Notes under the pieces: model-generated
What the model saw: only the letters and a program-made list of their open reading frames with translations
Database searches by the model: none
What the model was told of the DNA's origin: nothing
Translations under genes and position numbers: made by a program
NCBI RefSeq assembly: GCF_964355755.1
Contig: NC_092672.1
Coordinates: forward strand, 21,760,501-21,824,500
DNA from: Antedon mediterranea
Taxonomy: Eukaryota > Echinodermata > Crinoidea > Comatulida > Antedonidae
DNA length: 64,000 nucleotides
Direction: 5' to 3'
In this document: positions 23,512-35,590 of the stretch, one piece after another
Layout of the letters: each line of letters begins with the position of its first letter
Numbering within the stretch: the first letter of the stretch is position 1

Positions 23512-26032
23512 AGGGGATTCTGGGTTTAAAATTGCTTTTAAACATCGTTTATTTATTAAATAACAAATATTATAACAATAGACATGTCAGAATGAAGAAG
23601 TAATAATGAGAAATTAAAAAAATTAAATTTCATATACATTTTAGTTTAAATTCATGCAAAGTCTGTTTTTCAGCAGCTTAGGGAAGCTCATTAATATTCA
23701 TGAGATATTCACAAAATCACGTCATCAGTGGATTCCAAACTTGCGACGTCATGTACGTTGTGTTTGTTGACTAATTTACATCTCTCTTCCTTGTCAAACG
23801 GTGACCACCCGATCATTGTGAAATACATTTTTTGTAGATTTTCTAAGCTAGGCCTAAGTGTAATAACAGTAGCATATATTTATTTGACATTTAATGAAAT
23901 ACAAAATTTAGTACAGATCATGGAGTCATAAATTATACTATTTTTATACCTCTATAGCAGGGAATAATTTCGCCAGTGAGTGTAGCATAGCAAAAAGCTA
24001 TACAAAACAACCTTAGCAAAAAATACAATATAAAACTATGTTCTTGACTAAAAAATCAGTTTGATTAGCAATTTTGCTAAACAAAATTTTCAAATGAAAT
24101 TTTTCCCTGCTATAGTACAGATCGTATTCGGCTTCACGTACTAGCCTAAATCATTTTTTTTTATGGGCGAGAGCCATTCTGACTAGGGATTCCATGCCAC
24201 AATGGATGGCTACGTTAAAACATGGGGCCCATGGGCCTAGCTAGCCTACTAAACGATTGGCCCATAAATAACAAAACTCAGTGGATTCCAAACCCATCCT
24301 ATCAACCAAACTCAATATAACCTAAAACGTTCTACAAAATCGGCTGTAAATATTGAGGCAAAACAAGGTCCGATTGCCGTCCGCACGTATATGGTGTCCC
24401 GATCGTCTAGTAGTAGGCCTAAAATAGTTTACTCTCCTAAAAAGCGGATACTGCATCAAGCAAGTAGACCTAGTAGTAGGAAGGAGACCTAGCCGATCCG
24501 GCCCAGTTAAAAATTGAGCTAGCTAGTGTAGTAGACCCTATGCGAATTGATACTACCAGTCCTTTTACTAGGCTACACTTGTTAAAATTAGCAATACTTA
24601 TGTTTACAAATATTCCAACTCTCTCATTCGAGCTATATTATCTATACCATTCCGGTAGGTCGAATCGACCTTCAATCAAATACTGTACATCGTTCATGTT
24701 GTGATTATAGACGGGGTATACTCGACCCGACCAGTTTGGTATTGTATACTGTATCTGCTTATCACGTGACGATGCCAGGAATGGGCAGAGAGCACTTCTA
24801 TCGTCTCGCTCAGAAGGAATGTACAGACGTTACGCTTCATTGATTTTTAAGGGTTTTTCCCTATTGTCAGTGCGAAAATCGGCAAACGTAAACTGAATCT
24901 CCAAATGATTTTACACAATTGTGATGAATTTTCATAGAAAATTGACATTATAAATGGGAAGACCGACTAAAATTACATCAGATAAGCATAATTTTACAAA
25001 AGTAATTGATATGGTTAATGATTACGAGTCGTCGAAAGATCGACCATTTCACAAATTTTCCTATTCTGTAACAGTGTCATATCGCCGTAGCTTCACTTCA
25101 CAGCCTTCATTCTGCTTCACCGCTCACTTTATAATAAAGCCCCTTTCTCACTGATGTGCCTGCAATATACCGGTACAGTGCTGGCGTCGTGCCGGTATCG
25201 TTACCGGCATATACCCATTCTCATCGGACTATCGTGCCGGAAATATAACCGGTATATACCGGCTTTCTGTGAGAAAGGAGTCGGGCATATTCGGCCAATA
25301 AAAGTCTCTGACAAAATAATTATTGAGGGCGTCCTTCATTGTTATTATTTTTGTCTAGCGATGATATGGCGGCAAATGTTAAGTTACAGATTATTATCTT
25401 CCTCTATAGCATATTTATGCAATACATGCTATGTACAGTATATTGTGCATATATTATACAGGTATAGCAATTAATTTGCCGTCATCGGCAATCTGTAAAA
25501 CACCTTAGAAGGCTGTAGGCCTACAATTTACAAGGCGACGAAAGGTCAGGCACCACAACAAAACAAAGAGATGGCCTAGCCTAGCGGCCTATCTATAGAT
25601 TATGCTACAAATTTCTTCTTGTCCCCTTATTTTAAGCAGCTCTCTTATCTCATTATCCCTCCAGTTCGACATTATTATTGTTAATTGAATTGAATAGGCG
25701 CCAAAGTGATACACTTGACCGCGCAAGGTGTCAAAGCCTCGACGGGGAACCCCGGAATATAACGGCGATACGTTCTCACAGAATGCCCGTCTGGCATCGC
25801 GGGGAATATCCCTAGAATATTACTAGGTCTAAAGCAGGTCATGTCGATGCCGGCATGATGCCAAGACGACCCGTTCTCACAGAAAACCATACCGGCATGG
25901 TAATAGTATATTCCCGCAATATTCCTGGCACACAACTCTGTGAGAAAGGGGCTTAAGTGAAACTTTTACCGTTAAAGAGACAAACAATTATATTTTATTT
26001 TTTACTATTCATTTTAAACCCGGAACCCCGCT
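23512..26032. mobile_element. 2.5-kb TTAA-flanked TIR element (Kolobok/T2-like candidate)
   Basis: The left end reads TTAA then AGGGGATTCTGGGTTTAAAA (from 23508). The right end, read in reverse complement, is TTAA then AGCGGGGTTCCGGGTTTAAA (to 26036). The terminal 20 bp match with about three differences. TTAA duplication with ends of the AGGRR type is characteristic of Kolobok/T2 elements as known in Xenopus; piggyBac also uses TTAA but has different ends. The interior includes a CpG-rich stretch (24100-24900) and a nested TIR element at 25138-25954. No transposase is recognised; the frame MGRPTKITSDKHNFTK at 24954 has no match that I know. Confidence 0.55.
25138..25954. mobile_element. Nested 0.8-kb TIR element with TAA target duplication (Harbinger-like candidate)
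   Basis: The ends are AGCCCCTTTCTCAC at 25138 and its reverse complement GTGAGAAAGGGGCT ending near 25953. Just inside, both ends carry TGTGCC and a run of CCGGTAT-type words, so the inverted similarity extends imperfectly for about 90 bp. Flanks read ATAATAA on the left and TAAGTG on the right, which fits a 3-bp TAA duplication as made by PIF/Harbinger transposases. It is non-autonomous. It sits wholly inside the TTAA element at 23512-26032 and is therefore younger than it. Confidence 0.6.
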
Positions 26033-26489
26033 TTAAAAGTAAATAATAGTCAACCAGAAATAAAACTTGGTTTACTAAAGCTTTGGTTGCCAACGCAATG
26101 TAGGCGCTACGCAAGTGAGTTGACCAATAACAAGCAACAGATCCGATAATCCATCACACTGCGATTGGTCAATTTGCTTGATTTAATTTACAAAAAAATT
26201 GGATAGACTACAGACAAATGGACAGACTAAATGTTGGGACAAACAAACTTATTACATGCAATTATTACTCAGTAATCACCTCTGTAGTCCCATGGGTACT
26301 TTTTTACATAGTTATTGATTACAGTGCCTTAAAATATTCTTTAAATAATAATTGTGTAAATTAATTTGACCAGGACCTTACCATGCCAATCCATATCATT
26401 ATCAATACTTTGAGTTACAATTGTAGATAATATATTGATATTCATTTGTAGCTATACACTAGGCTTCATTATCTTAAGATTATTAGAGT

Positions 26490-27025
26490 ATGCGTATTCA
26501 GCAGTATGATCATACACACTGTTTATATTTTGTGTGGTGTAACGAGCACAGGGGTAGGCCTATAGCTACAGCAGTAGGTCATAATCACTGTTTATATTTT
26601 ATGTGGTGTAGTAGGTACAGGGGTAGTCCTATGCTACAGCAGTATGATCATACTCACTGTTTATATTTTATGTGGTGTAGTAGGTACAGGGGTAGGCCAA
26701 TAGCTACAGCAGTATGATCATAATTACTGTTTATATTGTATGTGGTGTAGTAGGTACAGGGGTAGGCCTATATATGATCATACTCACTGTTTATATTTTG
26801 TGTGGTGTAGTACGGACAGGGGTAGACCTATAGCTACAGCAGTAGGTCATAATCACTGTTTATATTTTATGTGGTGTAGTAGGTACAGTGGTAGGGGTTC
26901 CTATACTACAGCAGTATGGTCATAATCACTTATAGGGCTGGAAATCATTCAAATATACACACTGTTTTATTTTGTGGTGCAGTGGGTACAGTAGTATGGC
27001 TGCATCAGTGTGATCATACTCACGT
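26490..27025 (+). repeat. 69-bp minisatellite, about seven units
   Basis: The phrase CTGTTTATATTTTRTGTGGT starts at 26519, 26588, 26657, 26727, 26787 and 26856, giving spacings of 69, 69, 70, 60 and 69. Each unit also carries ACAGGGGTAGGCCTA and a CAGCAGTATGATCATA-like segment. Degraded units continue to about 27025. Because 69 is a multiple of three, open frames of CLYFMWCSRYRGRP-type repeats appear; these are a by-product of unit length, not evidence of a protein. Confidence 0.85.
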
Positions 27026-27164
27026 AGGGCTGGAAATTAAAAGTATGGTAGTATATGTGACCTGTTTTTAGTCTAGTTGACAAAGTTATTGAACTTGATT
27101 CTTCATTATGTAAACATTTAAATATTTGAATTAATACTAAAGATTTCTTAAAACAATAATTGCA

Positions 27165-27539
27165 TTGCTCCGATACTATCAAGCAGTGATACGACCAGTT
27201 CTCGAATATGCCTGTGCTGTTTGGTCCCCGAGTTTATCCAAAGCACAATCTGACCAAATCGAACATGTCCAAAGAAGAGCGTGTAACATAATATACCCCG
27301 ATGGTACCTCGTATGCTGATACCCGCAGATACCTTAACATCATCACTCTATCTGAACGCCGCGAGAAGTTGTCAAGAAAATTCTTGGATAAAATGAAAAA
27401 AGAAGATCATATATTATACTCTATCTTACCTAAACCTCCCACACACAACCATCAGCTCCGACGCGTAGATCGTTCACCCTCTCCAAAGTCCGGACACAAC
27501 TCACAAAAAACTTTCCACGGAGTTTTCAATGATTGGTGA
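27165..27539 (+). pseudogene. LINE reverse transcriptase C-terminal fragment
   Basis: The open frame encodes about 125 residues starting LLRYYQAVIRPVLEYACAVW. It continues with SDQIEHVQRRACNIIYPD, then a LSERREKLSRKFLDKM segment, and ends VFNDW before a stop. The pattern yk-virPvlEYa-vW...qidriE-vQrra-riI...L-eRRekl is the thumb/C-terminal region after the RT palm in CR1/Jockey-like LINEs. The endonuclease and catalytic palm are missing, so it has no activity. There are no internal stops. It is not a host gene, and no promoter is expected. Confidence 0.85.
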
Positions 27540-27765
27540 ATGATCATAAACTGAGTTATGATAAGCAAATTGTGAACCCCTTTTGGTTTGTGTTACTGGA
27601 TGTACTATGATGGCCATTGAAAGACTGATTTGTGGACTGATATATATGATATATTTTAGTATTACTTGTTTGGACTGTGTTATACTATGTTTTTTTTATA
27701 TATATTATTTACTATTATATTTATGTCAACTTCATCACTGTTTACTTGATGCAATAAAGGAAATA

Positions 27766-27841
<76 letters not shown>
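27165..27841 (+). mobile_element. 5'-truncated LINE insertion with (AAT)n tail and target duplication
   Basis: The element begins inside the reverse-transcriptase ORF at 27165, continues through a 3' UTR, and ends in an (AAT)n tail at about 27768-27843 preceded by GCAATAAAGG. ATTGCA (27159-27164) is repeated after the tail (27842-27847), probably as part of a longer AATAATTGCA duplication. This is the classic product of target-primed reverse transcription with 5' truncation. The near-intact coding frame suggests a fairly recent insertion. Confidence 0.8.

Positions 27842-27843
<2 letters not shown>
27768..27843 (+). repeat. (AAT)n microsatellite, LINE tail
   Basis: About 25 uninterrupted AAT units form the 3' tail of the LINE at 27165. 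An apparent poly-asparagine frame (27583-27852) is an artefact of this tail. Confidence 0.95.
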
Positions 27844-28110
27844 TGCAAATGAAAAGATGCTGATTTTTCTAAATTTCAGGCCTTCTATCTGATGGTTTGT
27901 ATCCTAATATAATTGTTTGGCGACTTTTTCAATTTCATTTTATAACTTGATACAACTAATTTCAACATTTGCTCTTCTAGTACTCCTTTTTAATTTTATC
28001 TGAATTGTTCACATTCCTCAAATATGTATCATGGATGTTCAAAGGAAACGTTAATACCATATAACCATAACATCTTTATTATAGGCCTAATAGAGAGTTT
28101 GTTTACATTT

Positions 28111-28428
28111 AATTATCGTAGGAGGAGATAGGAAAATGCGAAGTGTCCTCGTATTATTGTCTGCGGGTATTTTTCAAATTGGACATCCTTTAGACAGTGT
28201 ATACCACGATCGGAAAACACCCCTATTTGGGGCAAATCGTTGAACCTAAATTCGTTTTAATCGTCAATAACTAATTATCGAATTCAATTTAATTAGTAAA
28301 CAGGGTTACATCAGGTGGTTAAAATCAGTACCGAAAGTACGAACCAACTTTACATACCATCGAGTAAACATTCTAGAAATAACGCGCGATTTACCAAATT
28401 TTGCCCTTACGTAAATTTATATATAGAT
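28111..28428 (+). mobile_element. Foldback-type repeat, third partial copy
   Basis: It is homologous to 19887-20205 in the same orientation, from AATTATCGTAGGAGGAGATA to TATATATAGAT. The outer 250 bp of the arm are absent. Its existence as a solo arm shows that the arms at 19638 and 21597 belong to a dispersed family and need not have arrived together. Its inner end coincides within a base or two with those of the other arms. Confidence 0.85.
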
Positions 28429-31400
28429 ATCAGGTGCTTAATTAATATTTTGATTAATTTTCAACATTTGTCCAATTGTCCAATTGAAATGCGTTGTTTT
28501 GTCAAATAAGTTGACTCCAGTATGTTTCCTTGTACTAATAGGCCTATTGTTAAATAATATTTATTTATTTTACTTACTCTGGAAGCACCTTCATTCAAGA
28601 AGTGTGCCACTGTTTCTAAAGTGTAGCTTCCAAATAAATTATTATATTATATGTAAAAAAAGTGGAGTAAAGTTACTTTAGGTAACTAATTAATTATAAA
28701 GGCATTCATTTTAAATGTGTTATAATTATAGCTAATTCTTTATCTTGTTATTTACTTTATTAATATTAAAAATAAACTTCCAACAGCAAGGAGTTATTTA
28801 ATTACTTATGTGTACACATTCAGAATACCATAGATATATTTAATAGTGAAATACCTCTATGAGAATCCCTACCAACTAGCCCCAACATGCATTTGAGCAG
28901 TGGGGTGTGTGTAATAATTAGAATAGCCACAAGGATATCTCAGAAAAATTTTACTTTTTAACTACTGGACAATAATAAACTAATAATTCTTAAAATAATG
29001 CAAGACTATAGCAATCATGCTTAATAACGAAAAAGTTATTGTGAATATTACTGAAATTGTGTTCAGGCAGAATGAGTTTATATCACACTTCCTGTTCACC
29101 AAGATAAATTAAACAGATAAGATTGTAATCCTTTTTTTTCCACTTTAACTGGTGACTCTACTTGTAATGATTGTTTATTCTTACTATAGGCGCGCCTATG
29201 CCTGAACCTATTACGGTTATGGTATGCACTAAATATGTCCATCATTATGGGATTAAATATTATCCTTATTTAGGCTATTTATTAAATAATAATATATTAC
29301 GAACTGAGGCCTACTATTATAGTAGGCCTATGTGTAGCCACAAATCGTTAAACGATATATAATTTAGTCCTACAATTTCACTGAACTCTAAGTATGTGAT
29401 CGTAAAAATCATAAATAATTTAATTATACAATGTCAGACTAAAATAGAAGAATTTTAGTTTTGCTAAACGGTCATAATATAGACTGAAACATAAATTAAA
29501 TGTCATATACAGTAATAAAAATAAGAAATTGTGTCGTTGGAATTCTAATATACGTATATTTTTGAATATTCATGAGAACAAATTATATAATTTTTTTCAT
29601 GCGCGCACTAAAATATGATTTTAAAATAAATTGGAGTCTTTAATAATATGCTACAAAATGCACTAGGGTTATTAAATTAAAAAGTTGCTTAAACGGTAAA
29701 ATTTCGATTTACCAAATGATACGTCTATGGCTTGATAAAAAATATGATTAATTTGTTAGCTGGTATAAATACTGCGATATCTCCGTGAAAGTTTACTCGA
29801 TTTTTAAACGGTTTTTTCGAGAAAAAAGCTCAAAGAACAATGAACAACTGCACAAAGGTCATGCTTCACTATGATGTATTAGAAACTACTGCGCAGCCTC
29901 TGTTTACTTTTACTGAAAAAATGGTTTACAAATTGATAACTGTATTTCAAATGAAGACTATGTTATTGTTACATGCAAAAAAGCACTGAATTCAAGACTG
30001 ACATTTTTGTACAGGCACGCTAACTTCTTAGACCTGCAAAGTAGACACTTTTATGCTCTGCAATAATTCAATGTGTTTTCGACTACTGTATGCTACATCA
30101 GTCTGGTATTCTGGTATAACTTCACTCCTCAAAATAAACTGTAACCCTAAATAAAATTGTACAGTGTTTTCTTATCACCCACTAACAATCAACCACTAAT
30201 GAAACAATTTCATTAACCACTAATGTGCAAAACTTCATTAAAGTAGAAAATTAGTTTAGAGTTATTTTGGAAATATTCTATATTTTTTTTGTGGAGAAAA
30301 CATTTTTTAATTTGTTGAACTTCAGTTTTAATCCTATGTGTCTTTGTCAATTCTCTATGTTTTTCTTCTCTGAGACAAATATGGTACTACATTTTTCACA
30401 TGTACGCTGAACTTTTATCTGTCCCACTTAATAAAGTTGAATTGTCGAGTTTGTTGAATTTAGCCTGGTTAGTGTCTGTCCGTTCATTCGTTAATTTAAT
30501 ATGTTTACAACTGTAGGACATACAGTATAGGGTCTTTACTTTTTATAGGGTCTATTGAACCTAGTTTGACTGTCTGTCCATCCTTCAGTTCTCATTTTTA
30601 ACCTTTGGACTAAGTGTATTTAATAAAAAAATGCCGCCTTCGGTTTTTTGCGAGTGGGAGACGTGGAAATGACAATTCACAACGAGAGTATCTCCCCAAT
30701 CCCCTATTAGAACAAAGTAAATTCTCTTATCTAATTATAATTTGAGTAGAATATAAAAAATGATGAAATATAATGAATTAAACACCTAACTTTTTCTTCA
30801 AATATGTTTGATACAGAGATGCTGTACTGTAAGTTGCTAACTTTTTTTATGCAATTGTTGTGTATTAAAATTGATTAGGGAAAAATGAAATCACAAAACA
30901 TTTTAATCTTTTGTAGTTTATTGTAAAGAACATATTGTTTTTATTTCATTTTCATAAATTGTAGTATACACTTACATATAAATAGAATTTAGTACTGTAC
31001 TGTAATACTTAAAAACATATGGCCTACAATGTTTCAAGCAGTTAAGGGGAATCATTGGACAGTATTAAACAGTTAAACATTTTTTAAAAAATTAAATTGA
31101 TTGTATTTCGGATCGCAAACAACAAATGTTGTTCAGTGACTTTATAGAGATCATTACTGCTATCTGCCAAGATATGTTTTTCTTGGTTCTGTGAGATTTT
31201 GTTTAGTACATGCTGTTGTATCTCTACACATTTCCGAAATCCTTTATTGCTTTATTAATCCTTCTAGCTTCATTTTCATTTTGTTTGTCATTTCTGTCAT
31301 GGTCTGTTTAATGAATAGGAAAAAATATACCATTTAGTAACATGATTTATATATTTATACTTTTATTGTACGTGAATGTTATTAAAGTGAAATGAGGTTG

Positions 31401-31589
31401 GTTATATTTTTTTAACATATGTACAAAATTGAACTATGGTGAAATGCATGCAGTACATGAATGTTATTATAAAAATGTTACACCTTTGTACCAGTAACTT
31501 CCATAATGAATGAAGGAATGTTGAATACCTTGATTTGGGTGAGGGTGGGGCTACTGATATTTTTTACCTACCGTTAATAGTTTACTTAA
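28429..31589. other. Non-coding stretch, 3.2 kb
   Basis: I find no exon, transposon end or tandem repeat that I can define. Sequence is AT-rich with some GC-balanced islands (29580-29900 and 30620-30700). The short open frames at 28315-28681 and 29171-29362 have no recognisable relatives. Confidence 0.5.
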
Positions 31590-31591
31590 TA

Positions 31592-32069
31592 GGGAGGTTT
31601 CGCAACGCTACGAATACGATAACAAAAACGGATACGTCATACATTTATGGAACTTTTGAGCTGATCCCCATTTCATATTCGTAAAGCGTATTTGTGTTGA
31701 CGAATATCACATATCATATTCGTAACTACAAAACGAGTATAGTTTTTTATTATTTTCCACATTTTGCATTTTAATCAGAAATGATTCATGATTATAATAT
31801 AATTATAGATTTATTGAAAGTAATTTACTAAAGTAATTTACTAAAATAACAAGTCGATTTTGATAAATAGCAGTTTTTCTCACTCACTTTGATGTTACGC
31901 TAGGCCTAGGCAGCCAAGCAACACGTACCTGCTGCGCTTCGAATTTACCGCAGTCACATTTTTTTTTTAGATCGACGGCGCCCTCGATTTTTGCAGGCTT
32001 ACGAAAACGAATACATGTGCGTGACGTATTCGTTTTCGTCATTGTATTCGTAGCGTTGCGAAACCTCTC
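31592..32069. mobile_element. 478-bp MITE with long TIRs and TA duplication, copy 1
   Basis: The left end GGGAGGTTTCGCAACGCTAC and the reverse complement of the right end GAGAGGTTTCGCAACGCTAC match over about 48 bp, reaching AAAACGRATACGTCA. The flanks are TA on both sides (31590-31591 and 32070-32071), as expected of Tc1/mariner-type transposition. There is no transposase frame. A sister copy in opposite orientation is at 46032-46461, sharing interior words such as ATAGCAGTTTTT and AATTACTTTCAATAAAT. Confidence 0.8.
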
Positions 32070-32071
32070 TA

Positions 32072-32786
32072 TTATTATTTTATTTTTATTTTTTAATTTT
32101 AGTTTATATATCAACTGACAGATATGAAAACCTCCACTAAAAAGTTGATAAACATGAAACAGTAATATCTTTATCTCATTGTAACATTCAACAGAAGCAG
32201 GTTAATGATACTGCAGTGTAATTCAGTAAACAGTAAACAAAACAGTATGAATATTATTATTATAAAGTGTTGTACATTAAACAAGCATTGCGGATTGTTT
32301 GTATATCAGAAATATGCACAAAATTAAATTATGACAAAGTACCGGTGTAACTTGGTAACAACAGTTTCTACTAGGCCGACATTACAATTCCTTAATCTAA
32401 TAAAACAGTGCATGAATCTTATAATGAATTGATGCACATTACACAGGAGGTGGAGGATGGGTAGGGTTAATTGAAATAAGCACAATGGTGGTACTTACCT
32501 GACTGAATGTTGAATACTGATTGTTGAATGTGTCTCTCCTGGCGGAGGGAAACAACAATTTACAAAAGAATGCCATAACATGTGGAGTATAGCGTGATTG
32601 TTGTTCACCTAGTTGTGTGTGTATGTTATTATAAAATTTATTTTATCAAAATATTAAAACCACTTTAAAAATGAAATAAAAAATGTTTACATGGAACTAC
32701 TCGTAATACACAAAACAGTGATATTTATAGGGCGTCATCCTTTCACCCACTAACAAGTTTTACAATAACAAACCTTTTTTCTCATA

Positions 32787-32826
<40 letters not shown>

Positions 32827-33180
32827 ATGTGACTTATCTCCAACTTTCCATACTGAAAGTCTTACGATTACAAAATCGATGGCCGGATGGGCACCGACTG
32901 ATAATTTGAAAAATTAAAATTTGTTTTAAGATTAAAATTTACATTTCCATCTGATAATTAAGACACTTTCTAAAGGTTAAAACATTGAAGTATAGATAAT
33001 TAAACAAAGATTTTGGTTAAGTTTAATTTAGTAGTCAAACCATTATTTATCCAACGAGAGTTGGCGGACAAACAAACATAACTCGAATCCTAGATTTCCA
33101 ACTTTCAAAACATAACAAATATTCTAGTGGTTAAACTGCTGTTATGTTAGTGGTAATGTATTACATTATGGTTACCCATA
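32072..33180. other. Non-coding stretch with a CT microsatellite
   Basis: The only defined element is (CT)n at 32790-32822, about 16 units. No coding sequence or transposon ends are seen in the remainder. Confidence 0.6.
32790..32822 (+). repeat. (CT)n microsatellite
   Basis: About 16 perfect CT dinucleotides lie directly after CATACTTT. Confidence 0.97.
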
Positions 33181-33399
33181 ACAAAAAGTCTTAGTAGTTA
33201 TAGCTCTATAGCGGTTAGCCTTATAGTCTATCCGGCTTAGTAGATATAGAGCTGTCGCCTATTTATCACCTACTAGTAGATAGATATTTGATAGATTTTT
33301 TATAGTCGTTAGTAGATTTTTGCCTCATTAGCATATTTCGCGATGATATTGGTAGGCGACACCTACTAAATACAACTATTATTAGACTACCAATAATCT

Positions 33400-34342
33400 A
33401 TCTAGAATGGATTCTTAATTGGCTATTATTTGGCTTTTAAAAATCTACATTAATTTGCTATTTATGGGCTATTAAAAATCTACTAATTAAATGACTATTA
33501 TTGGGCTATTAAAAATCTGTATAAATTGGCTATTATTTGGCAATTAAAAATCTACATAAAATGGCTATAATTTGTCTACTTAAAATCTACATTATTTGGC
33601 TATTAATATACTATTAAAAATCTACTAAATAATGGCTATTATTTGTCTACTAAAAATCTACATTATTTGGCTATTATTGGGCTATTAAAAATCTACATAA
33701 AAATGGCTTTTATTTGTCTACTAAAAATCTACATTATTTGGCTATTATTGGGCTATAAATCTACATAAAAATGGCTATTATTTGTCTACTAAAAATCTAC
33801 ATTATTTGGCTATTATTGGGCTATTAAAAATCTACATAAAAATGGCTATTATTTGTCTACTAAAAATCTACATTATTTGGATATTATTGGTCTATTAAAA
33901 ATCTACTTAAAAATGGCTATTATTTGTCTACTAAAAATCTACATTATTTGGCTATTATTGGTCTATTAAAAATCTACTTAAAAATGGCTATTATTTGTCT
34001 ACTAAAAATCTACATTATTTGGCTATTATTGGGCTATTAAAAATCTACACTATTTGGCTATTATTGGGCTGTTAAAAATCTACTTAAAAATGGCTATTAT
34101 TTGTCTACTAAAAATCTACATTATTTGGCTATTAAAAATCTACATTATTTGGCTATTATTGGGCTATTAAAAATCTACATAAATTGGCGACTATTGGGAT
34201 ATTAAAAATCTACATTATTTGGCTATTCAAAATCTACATAAATTGGCTATTATTGGGCTATTAAATATCTACATTATTTGGCTATTAAAAATCTACTAAA
34301 TAATTGGCTATTAAAAATCTACATATAACTATTATTGGGCTA
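33400..34342 (+). repeat. 35/71-bp tandem array, left portion
   Basis: The array is built of roughly 35-bp monomers with the core GGCTATTATTKGGCTATTAA followed by AAATCTAC. In the middle it is organised as an alternating dimer: TATTTGTCTACTAAAAATCT starts near 33711, 33779, 33850, 33921 and 33992, spacings of 68 to 71. The next copy is at 34098, one extra monomer away. Edges decay gradually. The array is interrupted at 34343 by a piggyBac-like element and resumes at 35401. Confidence 0.88.
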
Positions 34343-34346
34343 TTAA

Positions 34347-35396
34347 CACTTTGACTGCCAGAGGTTTTTCCAGTTAGAAACTGCCACCGCCAGCGTTTTT
34401 AGCCCAATTCGATGTTTTTATTAAAGCTGATTGAAACCATGTATGTGATCTGATTTATATGTAATTTAGACTAAAATAATCATAAAGATTTTAGCTTTAC
34501 AATGGTACCAAGAACGATTTTTAAATTGCAATATGTAAATCGTAATAGTAAAATGAAAGTAACCCACTTTTTGAATTTTTCGTAGTTTCGCGCAAGAAAG
34601 TCGAGATAATCGCGATTTTGTGCAAGACATTACAATATGAAAATATCGCCCGGTGAGATCAACAAACAACGAAAAAGTTACTTACACGGCACTGATAGGC
34701 CTATAAAAACAAGTTATCACTATCGAAAAATGTATTACATTTTATGAATCATAAATCTTACATCAATGTTTCGCCAAAATCCACATAGTAAAGACACCAG
34801 GCCTAGTTAACCAGGCCTAAAGTTGGTCCGGAACCGTTTTACGACTAGGGCTAGGCTAGCCTAGTACTACTAGCCTAGGCCTAGGAGATAGTAAACTGAT
34901 GATAATAACCATACCATTTCAAAACAAGTTTGTTGCGTGAAACTCGGTCACTTTCAGTAAAACACCAAAACAATTAGGGTATACATACAATAATAAAATT
35001 AAAGACTTCATATTGAAAATGACTCCATTATTTTTTATTCAGATAACAAACAAACATGTCAATCCACAAAAACCTTTGTAATGCTTCGGCGGCATAGCTA
35101 GCGCGCGACCGATACACAATGCGCCAAGCCATCGCTCTACGCGCTACTGTGATGCGCGGTGTTTGTTATTTCGACAGGTACCATTTTGACAGTCGTTCGT
35201 AACCAGATTAGTTACTTTCAAATTGTAAAATATTGACGGTCCAGACCGAATATAGTGTTCATATTTATAGTATATACCAATAATTAACCTATCTACCGGA
35301 TTTCGTAAAAAAACGCGAAAAACGAAGATCTTCGTTTTTGGCAGTCAAGCGTTGTGTTTCCAAAAACGAAGATCTTCGTGTTTGGCAGTCAAAGTG
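34347..35396. mobile_element. 1.05-kb piggyBac-like MITE inserted in the tandem array
   Basis: TTAA at 34343-34346 and 35397-35400 flank ends CACTTTGACTGCCA and TGGCAGTCAAAGTG, which are perfect inverted complements. TTAA duplication with a CACTTTGACTGCC-type terminus is characteristic of piggyBac-family MITEs. No transposase is present. Near the right end the palindrome ACGAAGATCTTCGT is repeated (about 35323 and 35364), each followed by TTTGGCAGTCAA, so the right terminus is internally duplicated. The flanking array joins cleanly once the element is removed, which supports insertion into a pre-existing array. Confidence 0.88.
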
Positions 35397-35400
35397 TTAA

Positions 35401-35590
35401 CAATCTACATATAGATATTATTGGACTATTAAAAATCTACATATAACTATTATTGGGCTATTAAAAATCTACATATAGATATTATTGGGCTATCAAAAAT
35501 CTACATATAAATTGGCTATTAAAAATCTACATAAATTAACTACTGTTAATTTAGATACTTAAAATCTACAGAAATTAAAAATCTAATCTT
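35401..35590 (+). repeat. 35-bp tandem array, right portion
   Basis: After the second TTAA the array continues with CAATCTACATATAGATATTA and further AAAATCTACATA monomers, fading near 35590. With 33400-34342 this was one array before the piggyBac-like insertion. Confidence 0.85.

Noticed and set aside
24954-25154. 66-codon frame beginning MGRPTKITSDKHNFTKVID as a possible first exon
   Set aside because: It has an ATG in a CpG-rich stretch, but no recognisable domain. It lies inside a TIR element and runs into the nested transposon.
26490-26925. Repeat protein CLYFMWCSRYRGRP
   Set aside because: It is a by-product of a 69-bp (multiple of three) minisatellite; the frame breaks at units with odd length.
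27583-27852. Protein with a poly-asparagine tail
   Set aside because: The asparagines are the (AAT)n tail of a LINE; the rest is its 3' UTR.
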